DNA of 64,000 nucleotides from Sarcomyxa edulis (lineage: Eukaryota; Basidiomycota; Agaricomycetes; Agaricales; Mycenaceae). The stretch lies in the NCBI GenBank assembly GCA_009761415.1, contig QUOL01000018.1, positions 248,001 through 312,000 of the forward strand. The letters are read 5' to 3'. Shown piece by piece: positions 24,940 through 36,139 of the stretch (its first letter is position 1; every line of letters starts with the position of its first letter). The notes under the pieces were generated by a model. The model did not search any database, was not told where the DNA came from, and was given only the letters and a program-made list of their open reading frames with translations. The position numbers were made by a program, and so were the translations under genes.

Positions 24940-25781
24940 ATGTATTCAATCGTTGCATCTCGTTCAACTCTCCTCCGCGCTGGAATCGCAAGCGTTCGAA
25001 CAGGGGTAGTTGCCAGTACTTCGAGAGCGAGGTATAACAGTACAAGGTACAATTTCTCGCTTTTTGTGCCGTTATAAGAGCTTTCACACATTGATAGGTA
25101 TTACTCCAGGTTTGTACATCATCTTTGATTGACTCATAGCATAAGCGGTGGTCTCGAGACTAACTTGAATTGCCTTCTAGCACCATGCACGATAATGATC
25201 CAGAGGTGCGTCATTATCGTTTATTATTGTCTTAGACGGGCGCTTATGACTCCAACGGGGATAATAGGTCCTTGAGACTGAGAAGAAACGCAATCTTAGT
25301 GGAACGCAGCACCACACATCGACCCCACACGAGCACGCACCGGGATGGAATGAGTCTCTAGCCAGTGAATCAGAGGCCTCATTGAAGGTACGTGGACATC
25401 AGTATCTGCAAGCATGTCCCATATAATTACCACACAACATATTCTCAGGCCGATGCATCGACTGGGAGTGCTGTCGAGCTTCAAAAGAGAACCGTCGAAT
25501 ACCTTCATGCGCGCCACTCCCCCGACGAGCGAATGGAGCCTAGGGAGGCTACCTATGAGAGGGACGAAGTTGATGGTCCACTCAGTGATGCGAAGACTGG
25601 GGATGAGGTGATCAAAGTGAAGAAAGTTCATGATGAAACGACGAGGACGTTCAAGAAACCGAACCCTACTCCGAGCGAGGCTGATGTGAGTTCATTGATC
25701 TTCCACGACCTTCATCCTGACCATTCGTTCATCTTTCGACTGGAATCACAGGTAAAGGCGGATCGTGGGGAAGCCATCTGA
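24940..25781 (+). CDS. small mitochondrial-type protein, function unknown
   Basis: A short protein whose N-terminus (MYSIVASRSTLLRAGIASVR...) is rich in Arg, Ser and Ala without acidic residues, like a mitochondrial targeting peptide. Exons: the first ends in NSTR, then a 12 nt micro-exon at about 25099-25110 (RYYSS), then STMHDNDPE, then VLETEKKRNLSGTQHH...PGWNESLASESEASLK, then ADASTGSAVELQKRTVEYLH and a last exon ending VKADRGEAI with TGA at 25779. The PGWNESLASESEASLKAD stretch resembles a conserved fungal block in small uncharacterised proteins. No enzymatic motif is seen. Splice phases agree for all joins, including the micro-exon. Confidence 0.7.
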
Positions 25782-26377
25782 ACGACTACTTTTAGTTCAT
25801 CATGATCAATTGCGAAAACCACCGTGATTGTTGGCAAGGCCGCAGAAAAGTCTTTTGTAGTTTTATTTGTCGCCTCTTGTAATACCACTATCAGTGTACT
25901 GCAAACCTGTGTATATGACTTGAACTCGAATCTCCGTCTTTTCTCCGGGTTCGTAGGCCGTATGTCTAGTACAGCGTCTGCTCACGAACTCCTCCCAGCG
26001 AGTCAGCCCCTGTTTACAGCCGCGAATGACGTCATGACCCGAAAAGGCACAAAGGACACCATATCGGGATCTTTTTTTTTCGAAACACGCGAGCAACGAA
26101 CTGCAACGACTTGACTCAAGCCTTTGACCTATTTTTTGCACTCAAGGACACATGTTCCATGTACAGCTGTACTTGTGCCACTGTCAAAGATACGAAGCTG
26201 TACCCGGGCTATACTCGCTGTAGATGTAGCGTCTTATATACTGAACGGAACCTCACGCAGGTTTCTAGTCTCCGAATCTTCGACTCTGGAAACTGCAATG
26301 TACACTATTGTGGCTTGACTACCTTGTCTTGTCTACGAAAGTCGCTGTGTGGAATACAGCACTAGAGGTCGGGTCCC

Positions 26378-26384
26378 TATAAAA
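26378..26384 (+). promoter_or_regulatory. TATA box of F-box copy 2
   Basis: TATAAAA preceded by CCC lies 138 bp upstream of the chosen start codon and about 78 bp upstream of the 5' UTR intron. Confidence 0.5.
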
Positions 26385-26455
26385 CGTTCAATCAGTAGAC
26401 CTCAAACGTTGCTCACCCCACAGATCATCTCAAGACTCATCTGCTGCAACCACTG

Positions 26456-26505
26456 GTATGTCCATCCATGAGCTTCTATAACATGCTCATCTTGATCTCC
26501 CCTAG
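26456..26505 (+). other. 5' UTR intron of F-box copy 2
   Basis: GTATGT...CCCTAG spans 50 bp just before the start. It contains an ATG (26468) that keeps the frame open and would otherwise be taken as the start. Good donor and acceptor sequences and typical length favour removal of this segment, making 26516 the true start. Confidence 0.65.
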
Positions 26506-26515
26506 AATTTGGGCG

Positions 26516-27823
26516 ATGCCCACTCAAGACCCTGAGAAACCTGAACGGAATGTCGGGAACAGCAAATCAATGCCTCCGACTCCCCGTCCTAATTTTCGCC
26601 AAATCTTCGAGCCGTACACCAGTCGCCCTGCCCAAACCCTTCCTCTTATGTCCGGAACCACAGGCTATCGCGTTGTGTATCCTGATCCGCAAGGTCTTCG
26701 ATATGTCTACCCCATCCCCATTGCAGGACCGCCGATGAATCGATTTCCTTTCGAGATCTTCATGGAGATATTCAAATTCTGTCTCCCCAAGGAAACGTTC
26801 ATCACACCTGACCATCGGACTGCTCCGCGACTACTCTGTCTGGTATGCAGGCATTGGCGCAGGATCGCGATGTCTATCCCTACTCTTTGGTCTTCTCTCT
26901 TTGTCCAAGCAGGATACGCGGATACCCCCTCTTTGAGCTCTCTAAAGATCTGGCTCAGCCGCACTGGAAAAATGCCACTCTCTCTTGCTATAGCCCAAAC
27001 GACAAGACCGGACGAGGAGCAGTACGATTACACAGAGTCTGTCTTGAGACTCTTCGTGCCACTGCTTCCACGCTGGAAGACCGTTCAATTTCGTTTCGAA
27101 TCGAGAATACCTCAACACACACTTCTAGACAGCCTCCAACTCACTGTTGTGAACGCACCGCTACTGGAATCTCTCTCGCTCGAAATCCACAAGTGGGCGG
27201 ACGACGATTTGTGTGAGCTATTCACCAAGCTCTTCCAATCGTCTCCCAAGCTCCGTCGATTCACTTGGAACAGAGAACCGTTCCAGAGCACTTTCCGAGG
27301 TATCCTCTGGCAACAACTGACTCACGTGGATATCACCCACTGGCTGACTCCTGCCGACTGCTTGGAAATCCTAGACAAATGCGACAATGTCGAGGAGCTG
27401 TCACTCAATGGCATCGTCCGGCGTTCGTCACAGATGCCCGAGATCCGGAAAGTGCTTCCACGACTACGTTCCTTCACTCTGTGGTCCCAGCTCGATATGT
27501 CACCTCTCTTAAACCATCTAACGCTTCCTGCCCTCCGTGAACTTGGGATTCGATCCAACATGGCTAGGAGGAGGGGAGAGCTTCCAGGTTGGGACTCGTT
27601 GAGACGTCTTCTCGTTCGTTCGTCCTGCGATCTGGAGAAATTCGCAGTCTATGACCAGAGATTACTCGAAAGAGAGATGCAGGATTTGATGTCGTTGCCG
27701 TTCCCGTCCTCGTTGAAGGAACTGTCGATCAAGGTGTCCTTCTATGTCGGAGAGGAGATGCTCAAACGCTTCATTAATGCTGATCGTTATCCTGATTTAC
27801 GGGTCGTAGTGCAGAGATATTGA
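26516..27823 (+). CDS. F-box protein (copy 2)
   Basis: 435 residues in one coding exon, starting MPTQDPEKPERN. After about 75 residues rich in Pro the F-box reads MNRFPFEIFMEIFKFCLPKE, then LLCLVCRHWRRIAMSIPTLW. The remainder is leucine-rich (for example LLESLSLEIHKW, LEILDKCDNVEELSLNG) and ends VVVQRY. The predicted role is an SCF substrate receptor, target unknown. It is more distant from copies 1 and 3 than they are from each other. An upstream in-frame ATG at 26468 lies inside a likely 5' UTR intron. Confidence 0.85.
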   Translation: MPTQDPEKPERNVGNSKSMPPTPRPNFRQIFEPYTSRPAQTLPLMSGTTGYRVVYPDPQGLRYVYPIPIAGPPMNRFPFEIFMEIFKFCLPKETFITPDHRTAPRLLCLVCRHWRRIAMSIPTLWSSLFVQAGYADTPSLSSLKIWLSRTGKMPLSLAIAQTTRPDEEQYDYTESVLRLFVPLLPRWKTVQFRFESRIPQHTLLDSLQLTVVNAPLLESLSLEIHKWADDDLCELFTKLFQSSPKLRRFTWNREPFQSTFRGILWQQLTHVDITHWLTPADCLEILDKCDNVEELSLNGIVRRSSQMPEIRKVLPRLRSFTLWSQLDMSPLLNHLTLPALRELGIRSNMARRRGELPGWDSLRRLLVRSSCDLEKFAVYDQRLLEREMQDLMSLPFPSSLKELSIKVSFYVGEEMLKRFINADRYPDLRVVVQRY

Positions 27824-28105
27824 TGTCAGCCGGATGAAGGACTGCCGATTTCCATTAGTGTATTATTGTGTGATTTGTAGCCTACTGAGACTGTATGATA
27901 CTATATGATACTTATGCCATGCCTATAACCTCGGATTTCGGAGGGATAGCTTCGGGGTATTGATTCCACGTGGAAGAATAAGCGCTCGTTTAGCGCGATC
28001 GACACGTCAACAAATTCTTCATTCGGAAACTTTCATTCACTCACCTCTACAGCTGGCAGGCCAACCACTTTGAATCCATTTCGTCGCCTCTTGGATAGTC
28101 GCGGT

Positions 28106-30085
28106 ATGTCTTCGACAATGGAAGAGGATTCCTCAATCCTCGACAAGCTTGATGCCGCCGTCCCAGTGCCATTAGCCCAGTTCGATGCATTTCCCAAGCT
28201 TCCGTCGACATACAAATCTCGCTCAGAGTCTAGGGGATTCATGACTCTATTCGTTGCTTTCCTCGCCTTTCTATTGATGCTGAATGACCTCGGAGAGTTC
28301 ATTTGGGGCTGGCCAGACTACGAATTTAGTGTCGACAAGGATATGGGTAGCTTCATGAACGTAAACGTCGACTTGATCGTCAATATGCCATGTAGATGTG
28401 AGTATCGTCCTTTTCTCTACTTGGACATGGTTTTTATTGGTGTCTAGACTTGAACGTGGACCTGCGCGACGCCGTTGGAGATAGGCTGTTCTTGAACAAA
28501 GGCCTGCGACGGGACGGGGTATGTCCGTTCTTTGAGATTAGATATCGATATATATAACTGACTACATCTACGTAGACATTGTTCGACGCGAGCCAAGCAA
28601 CAGCTTTCAAGTGTGTCATCCTCAGAAAATTATCAATATTCTTGCTCATTCATTGCTATATTTTTAGAGCTCACTCCGATGCCCTTTCCGTTCGTCAAGC
28701 GGTCAAGCAATCCCGCAGTTCTCGAGGACTGTTCTCGTTCTTCTCGCGTAGCAAGGATGGGTTTAAGCCAACCGTCAGTTACAAATCCTCCGGCAATAGC
28801 GCGTGCAGGATATGGGGTTCTTTGGAAGTCAAGAAAGTTACCGGTACGCACCCATCGAAAGAAAACAGACGTAGCACCCATTGATTTGACCCTCAGCTAA
28901 TTTGCACATAACGACTCTTGGTCATGGGTATGCGAGTCGCGAGCATGTTGACCATAGCAGTGAGTGCCCATTCGCCCATTCAAGTGGAGAGAATTGACCG
29001 TTATCAGAGATGAATTTATCCCATGTCATCACGGAGTTCTCCTTTGGCCCGCACTTCCCAGATATTACTCAACCTCTCGATTATTCATACGAGACAACGT
29101 CAGAACGTGAGTTGTAAAGTTATCTAATGAGCCACCCACCAGACTGACATCGATTGCCTGGTAGCATTTGTCGCTTACCAATATTTCCTTCACGTCGTTC
29201 CAACAACTTACATCGCGCCGCGCTCTTCTCCTCTCCGCACTCACCAATATAGCGTCACACATTATACACGCGTCCTTGACCACAACAAGGGAACACCTGG
29301 AATTTTCTTCAAATTTGACTTGGATCCGTTGAGTTTAACGATACACCAGCGGACCACAACCTTCATACAACTGATTATAAGGCAAGCACCCTCACGAAAA
29401 AGAAACGTGTCTTGACGATCTCTAATCTTCTCACAGATGCGTCGGTGTCATAGGCGGGGTTTTCGTCTGCATGGGCTACGCCATCCGGATCACGACTCGC
29501 GCGGTCGAAGTCGTATCAGGAGCGGATTCATCTCCTGGACTTGTAGCAGCAGAATCATCTGGGGTGAAAGTAGGCCTCCGTCAGAAATGGGGAGGCGGAA
29601 CTCTTCGTTCTCGCAACAGCGGGAAGTTGGTCCGCCAAGGAACGGGGTGGACGCTTGAAGGGGAGTCTCCATACGGAAGCTATGCAGGTACACCTGTGTC
29701 TGGCGGTTTCGGATCTCCGCAATCCCCATATCTCTCGCCAGGACCACCACCATCAGCTCCTGGGACACCGAATCCTAAATCGGGATTAGGATTTGCAGCA
29801 GCAGGGGGAGGTTCGAGTGCGTTTGGGCCGTCTTCTCCATCTTATTTGCGTTCGCCTCCAGCAGGCCCTCCACGCACCCCGAGTCTCGGAGCTCCACGAA
29901 CTGCTAATGGGGGGCTTTCTCCTGGGTACGGATTTTCTACGCCTTCATCGCCTCTACCTGGGACGCCTGCGTATGCGAACTTCCCGCCTACGCCTAATCC
30001 AGTTAACGGAAGAGGTTTCCCTGGCTCGCCAAACCCAAGTGGGATACCTCCCCCACCACCAAGAGTGCCGAAAAAAGATGATTGA
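28106..30085 (+). CDS. ERV41: ERV41/ERGIC-type ER-Golgi cycling protein
   Basis: Erv41 and its partner Erv46 cycle in COPII/COPI vesicles between ER and Golgi as a cargo receptor. The start MSSTMEEDSSILDKLDA leads into FDAFPKLPSTYKSRSESRG and the first membrane span (FMTLFVAFLAFLLMLNDLGE). The lumenal domain has FSVDKDMGSFMNVNVDLIVN, CRIWGSLEVKKVTANLHI, NLSHVITEFSFGPHFPDI and PGIFFKFDLDPLSLTI. The second span is IRCVGVIGGVFVCMGYA. All are family hallmarks. Odd: the protein continues for about 190 residues after span 2 in a Gly/Ser/Pro-rich cytosolic tail that ends PPPPPRVPKKDD, whereas family members usually stop soon after this span. The frame is open upstream of the ATG but only from a non-ATG codon. 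Confidence 0.88.
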
Positions 30086-30502
30086 AAATTGAGGAGGGGA
30101 GGGTTTTGTTCCAATCGGTGCTGGTGTTACAGGAATCGCCATTCTGTTGTAAGCAATTTAAATGAACGGTAAATGCAGAGGATCTGGGACAACTATTGAC
30201 TTAGTGCTGATCGCGTCGACGCGACGCGTAACTATTTATTTGTCGCAAATTTGTCATTGTGTGTATCAGACGCCCTCTGACAATCATCGTGACCGTAGTC
30301 ATAAGACCTCAGCGCAGTCTCGTCCTTTCCCTCGCTTCTCCTGCTGGATCCAGCACTTAGCCAGAGCGCTCTTCACTTTAGCGACTTTCAAATCAATTCA
30401 GTACTTCCCCGGGAACAGGTTGGTATCGGTGAATATCGGGTGCTTATACAATGATGATACTTATAGAATCGACATCGGACAAGTGCAATTCAGTATCCAA
30501 CC
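30086..30502. other. intergenic region
   Basis: About 420 bp between ERV41 and the luciferase-domain gene. No supported feature. Confidence 0.45.
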
Positions 30503-31358
30503 ATGCCACTCGACATAGAACGCTTTCAACAGGTTGTTCAGAGGTATCCGCGCACCATCATTGTAACCTCTCTGCTTGCCCTGCCTATTCCATGGCTGGT
30601 CAATAACTACCGTGCATACATTGCACTGGGCCCTGGAGGTCTTCCTTACAATGTTTTTGGCTGGTTGATCGCCCTCGCTGCCAAACCTTTCGGCAGAGAG
30701 ACCAAGAGCACAACAGAATATGACGCTGACCCTAACAAAGACTCGTGGCTCACGAAGCCCGATTCTATCCCTGAACGTAGAGGAGCGAGACCAACTATCG
30801 GTTGGCACCCTGCACCCCACAGGCAGCTGGACCGAATTCCGTCAGATGCAATGAAGCAGGTGAGCCCTCAGCAATGTCACGATGCATACATCCAAATCGT
30901 ATCCATAATCATTAGAAACTTGATGCGATATTCAGCACCCATGCGAGCAGCAATCCATTGCTGATCCAAGTTGCTACATCTCCTCACGAAAGACGCAACC
31001 AAGCCATGCTCATACATCCTTCGATCTCCTCTCCTCATTACCCCGCAGAAAAGTGCTTACGAGAGATTGCCCATATCCACCCTGCGGATCATTCATTACA
31101 CTGGGTTCTCTCTCCCCAAGACTGTAAAATAGGCAAGGAATCTATTATTTCCCTCCTGGGATCTCATATTGATACTATTTCGCAGTCATTGAACGTGGTT
31201 GGGGCGAACGACACCCGTGGAGTGGTGCGAGTCTCGCGCCTGTTTCAAAGGAATATCTCCTCATATATGCTCCGAGAGATGACGAGGAATTAGCTATGGT
31301 CGAGCGTATCATCGTTGCGAGCATAGGCTTCATGGCCAACAGTAGGGAGGTCAATTAA
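30503..31358 (+). CDS. fungal luciferase-domain protein
   Basis: Three exons. The N-terminus has a membrane-type helix (TIIVTSLLALPIPWLVNNY) and the segment ALGPGGLPYNVFGWL. Exon 2 begins KLDAIFSTHASSNPLLIQVA, and its end reads HIHPADHSLHWVLSPQDC. Exon 3 reads ERGWGERHPWSGASLAPVSK and EYLLIYAPRDDEELAMVERI, ending FMANSREVN with TAA at 31356. The DHSLHWVLSP and GWGERHP blocks are the core of the small domain named luciferase-like in fungal annotation; it does not imply light production. The last intron (31133-31185) is best read as GC-AG (GCAAGG donor), which gives QDCKIVIERGWG and fits the family. A weaker GT donor at 31123 also keeps frame but drops three residues. Function unknown. Confidence 0.75.
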
Positions 31359-34300
31359 TTGCAACTCAAAGGTCCGCTATCGCAGTACTTTACGTCAACA
31401 TGAGCTGATGGTCAGCTAGTGTAGGCTGAACCCTGTATCATTCGCCAAATCTCCTCAAAAAGTCTATGTATATTTACCCTCCCTATACTTGGGGTACTCC
31501 TCTCTCCTTTCAAATAACAAGGCACCTCGACCCAACATTTGCTGCGAAAGGTTCATTTCTTGGGTGTTTCAGATCGACAGGCGTGGACGAATCCTTTGTA
31601 TGCAGGGCTGTGCGGGAAGACCCTCAGTTCTGAGATAACGACTGCTGCATTCGATTTTGCTTTGACTATCCTTGCGTCAGTGGTGCGTGTTTTTCGTGCG
31701 ACTTGATGCTAGAGACGCCACAATGATCTCTCCCCAACTGCCGCCACTCTTCACACTTGTCAGTGGCACGGTCTTATGGTAGATGCCACGCTCAGGTGGT
31801 ATACTCGGAATAAGTGCTAAGTATCTGGCCAAGGGAACCCCGTGATAGTGCACACGAAGTGAGAACATGAGCATTCTAGCAGCTATATATACGACACAAC
31901 AGCCTGACTAAGGAAGATAAACATAGATATGCCATCACTGGCGGCCGCACATTTGAGGCAGTGCGGTCCATATGTAGACAGGATTGTCGGCTCCTCAAGG
32001 GATGTCCAAGCTTCACCTCAGCTGCAGGAAATGTGCGTCCGAGTACTTTGCTCCCTCACCGACCTGGATCCAGTCGGCTCAAAGCCAAGAGGGAAGAACG
32101 ATACAAATACACAGGATTCGGGATAGCAAACTTGCGCCACGAAGCCTCAATAGACAAGTCCGGATACTTCCCAGTGCGCAGTTTGAGCCCTGCTTGTATA
32201 CGTCAGAGATCCATACCAAGGTTTTCGCAAGTCAGACTTGACGCCGTATCGTCGGCTGCGCTGTCGGAGAGCCCCACGTCTCCTCAGCAATGGCCCCCAT
32301 CCACTCTTTGTGCATATAGAGTGAAGCTGACAGACTGCGGTCGAAAAATCCAAGACAGGGTTTCGTCCGTGTGGCCGTAAGATAAGAAGGTTAGGTCCGC
32401 GAGGCTATGCTTGGGGAAGAACGACATGAGTCACTTCAAATTTCGAACCCTTGCAAATACACCTCATTCCTACCCCTTCTACAGGAAACTTCATGACAAT
32501 GGAGAGAGACCGGTGATAGAATAGCAATGTCGAGTCGTTGGAATGGATATGAATGGTAAGCTTGGAGAATCGTGCATTGATCTTGAATGGGGAATGGGTG
32601 TAAACTTGGACTGTCTTCGAGCATAAAGCATCTTTCGACATTATTAATGAAAAGGAACGTACCAGAGCGCCGTGTTCTGAGCCGTTCCGACTATACTATG
32701 CGATGTTTGAGATATATGTTTGAGGAAGACATGCCTCGTACCCATCGTTCTGCACTAGAATCGTCGACCTTTACAAACCTAATCAATTACGATTATGACT
32801 TCGGACAGACTCTATAGCCGAGGGTATAGAACAATGAATGACTGAAAATCATCAAATTTGGTATTCGGACATGCCCAACAACAATGGGCGCGCATCGCAC
32901 GCATGTCTCCGGCCAGTCAGGAGGATAAAAGATGTATTGAGGATCTCGGGGAGACATTGAACATGGGAACGCACCTTGAACTGCACTCGTGCTAAATGGG
33001 CTAATAGGCTGGGCGGTCTCAGCGTGATGGGAGGTGTTGATCAATTCAAGCACAACAACTACGGAGGACTCCGAAGACTATCGTAAAGCTGTTGAACGTC
33101 GAGCGCATTATCCAGGATGTAGCCGATGTATCAGGGGTATTTGGACGAGCCGAGAAGTTCGAGTCGACTTGATTCATGGGCGCCAGATATCCAGAGGCCA
33201 GATACTAAGTATAGATGAAGCGAAGTAAAGACAATCGTTCGAATCGTGGTTCCTTGTGCACTGCTACAAAAAATTGTGGAAGGCGGAGCAGCCTGGGAGT
33301 AATATCGGAGATCTGCAACTTCAATATCATCATGATAAGCAGGAGTTCGAAAATTTGCAAGATTCCAGGACAGCTTCCAGGATCCACCAGCTTACCAGTA
33401 ACCAGTGCGGCACATAAACTGGCGTGGACTAATTTAGTCTTCGCAGCACAATCGCTGTAATGGTCATTCCTGTGGGATAGTGCAGTCAATACGACTTTTG
33501 GTTCAAGATCGGAATATAAACGACACACACCGCATGTTTGACCCAAAATAATATGTGAGGAGTTGATAACAAGATCCTGGACGGAGAGCAAGAATCAAAA
33601 CAGCAGTTGCAATTTAGAAAATATCAGATTGACGGTCACCGCCAACCTGCGAGGCACAGTGACAGAACAAGATGGAGGCGAGACAGAATCACAACATCAG
33701 TCGCGGTCTTCGAATCGGTACACATCATACAGTTTCAAATAATCGCTAGGATAACTGCTCAGAGAATGGTCAACGGGCACAGGCCATCAAAATGTACTCG
33801 CACGGACCTTCTGGTGAGTGTATTGACCGCATAAGATTGAAATGGATGTTACGCGTCCTATCGGGCCGTATTAATATTATTCGTGTATGGAAGGAAGGAC
33901 TCGAACCAACAATACCTCGTGCAGAAGGGAATGTTCTAGTGCCAAAGTCAAGGCAGTGCAGATATGCAATTTTCGCGAGTAAGGGAAGGTGTCACACGTG
34001 TAGACCAAAAAAGCATTGGCATTGGCTATCGAATGGCTCCTTATAGCGGTAGAATTATCCGTTGGAAAAGCGATATTTGGTTTTTTCCGTCTCCGCGGCG
34101 CACAGCCTCGTCGGTTTTGGACGAGAGGGGCCCGTTTGTTCCGTCTGTCTGTGAGGTACCAGTGGTGCGGATGTTCATAGATACCTGATAAGACGAGAGG
34201 GACGTGAGCTTTGGGGGCCAGAGTGCCCATGAGGCACGTAGATCGTTAGTAGGAATGGACGCGAGCGAGAACTTTTGAACCGAGCCAAGGACAAACAGCT

Positions 34301-34736
34301 GCTGAAAAAACCAGCCGTCAACTTTCATCCTTTCCAACATGATACAGCATGTGTATTAGAATCGCGCAGGCTATAGGTGAGCTGATGACTCGCTTGAAAA
34401 GTACGGGGCTCACTTTTACGAGGAAAAGGACTCAGGGAAGATGCATGTCATTTTCGATCCTCATTTTTCACGCATGCCTTTGAGTTTGAGTTTTATCACA
34501 GTAATAGGCATAATCATGAACACTGCCTTTTCATCCCCGGAAGGATCAACCCTAATACTACGGACGAGCATGATTAGACCTCATGCAAAATGAAAGAGAG
34601 AGAGAAGATGTACGTAACTTGAAAACAGATGGATCAGAAAGAGTCATGGTGAACTACCAGTGGTGGTTTACTTGCGAATTAGGATGCTTGTGATTCGAGT
34701 CGATTTGGTGTCTGGTGTCAATTTACCAGGGATTTG
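31359..34736. other. gene-poor region, no recognised gene
   Basis: About 3.4 kb. Short open frames occur on both strands (the longest 31961-32380 plus, 139 residues) but none shows a known motif or a consistent exon chain. A stretch near 34270-34305 resembles the sub-repeats of the tandem block to the right, suggesting older decayed copies. A tRNA-like T-loop near 33890-33910 does not fold as a tRNA. Confidence 0.5.
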
Positions 34737-36139
34737 AGTCGAGTCAAGTCGGGTGGCTTCCAGTAGCATTCTGATGAATCGTCGCAGGGAATCACTTCCG
34801 GTCCGAATTAAGTACTTGGGGAAGTCAATTGGACGCCATCGCCATGAATAAGATGGCTGTTGAAACATCTATCGATTAACGAGGCACCCATCCATATGAT
34901 CGATAGAATAAATGAGCGTACCTATGTTTTGAGTAAAGACTCGAATCAAATAAGCCGGGGGATCACCGTGACCGTCTGTATCATCGAAGTATCAAAAATG
35001 ACAATCACCACAAGAAAGAAAACGAGACAAGAAAATGTATTTGCTTGGGCGCTAAAACTGCACGCCATAAACCTGACTCGTTCTTTGGGTGATATTCGCA
35101 CATCAGTACAGGTGTGCGAAGGACGAAGGGTGTTGATTTAGCGCTTAGCGCTTAGCGTTCTAGTTGCATGCTGTTGGGAAAACGGCTCCCCTACTAATCG
35201 GATACATTCCGGCCCCCGGGTGAATGGTGACTTCCATATCCCAAGCGCTCGATTTGAGGAGAATCAACTTGACGCCACTGGCACGACCGAGGTGGCTGTC
35301 AGGAAGCTGGTTAGGACTGGTGAGACTCACATGATCCTAATCGGAAGCAAATTGGAGGAGTTTGTATTTTTCGGGTCGAGTCGACTTTCTTGAGTTGTCC
35401 CATGATCATATTGGCGTTGAGTTTAAAGTTCCGTAAACCAGAGAAAGTCGATTTAACGCCACGGATGAACGAAGTGGCTGTTGCTGTTGAAAGGGTTGAC
35501 TACTGGCAGTCATGCGTGAGTAAGTAATCCAAACGAACAGAAAACAGAAAACGAACGTACATATCCTGCTCTAAGAATTGAAAGCATTGGCATCCTAGGA
35601 ACGACTCCGGAAGTCCACTAATGCACCTATATCTATCATCTTGTCATCGAAAACCTGGAAGTTTAAGCTTCATGGGCCACCCACCAGAGAAAGATTTCAA
35701 GTCGAAGGATTTATCTGTTCGTTCGGGCGCTAAACAGAAGATCGTGTTCTCAACATGATATTCGTACCTTTATACACGTGCGCGCAAGACGGACGAGTGT
35801 CACTCATTCTCCGACTCGGAGTCTGTATAGCGCTCTCGCATTGCTACGTCTAGGTTGGGCCATCCGAATGAATACCATGAATACCGATCATAGTATAGTC
35901 ATACTGAGTTTTGGTTTTTGATGCGCACTCGGTGCCCATCTGACTCTCGATTAAGAATCGGGGATCAGGACACGTGTGTGTGTAGAAGGTTTTCGGGACG
36001 ACGTTCGATGTGAGGCGTGAGATGTTCTATGAGGTGTGTCGATGTAAGCGCGCGTCTGGATTGATTATTGTGTGGGCGTCAGCGGCTCGGAAAACGAGAC
36101 GCGAATAGGCACTTACGAGGTATATATGGTGATGGTCTG
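34737..36139. repeat. tandem duplication, unit 1
   Basis: About 1.4 kb that aligns end to end with 36140-37640 in direct orientation with many substitutions and small indels. Shared stretches include TTCTTTGGGTGATATTCGCA (35074 and 36538), AGACTCACATGATCCTAATC (35323 and 36778), AACGTACATATCCTGCTC (35556 and 37018) and CGTTCGGGCGCTAAACAGAA (35719 and 37150). It holds three copies of an inner motif (34831, 35271, 35452). No long coding frame. Confidence 0.85.

Larger units (their letters stand above)
25782..26515. other. intergenic region with F-box gene promoter
   Basis: About 730 bp upstream of the second F-box gene. It holds a TATA box and a 5' UTR intron (listed separately); the remainder shows no gene. 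Confidence 0.5.

Noticed and set aside
26468..26515. Upstream ATG as the start of F-box copy 2
   Set aside because: It lies inside a well-formed 50 bp intron (GTATGT...CCCTAG).
31961..32380. 139-residue open frame as a gene
   Set aside because: No recognisable motif, no splice partners and composition like the surrounding noncoding sequence.
33885..34010. tRNA-like segment on the minus strand (GGTTCGAGTCC T-loop and a CTTCTGCA loop)
   Set aside because: The T stem has two mismatches, the anticodon stem cannot pair over five bases and no acceptor stem closes. At most a relic.
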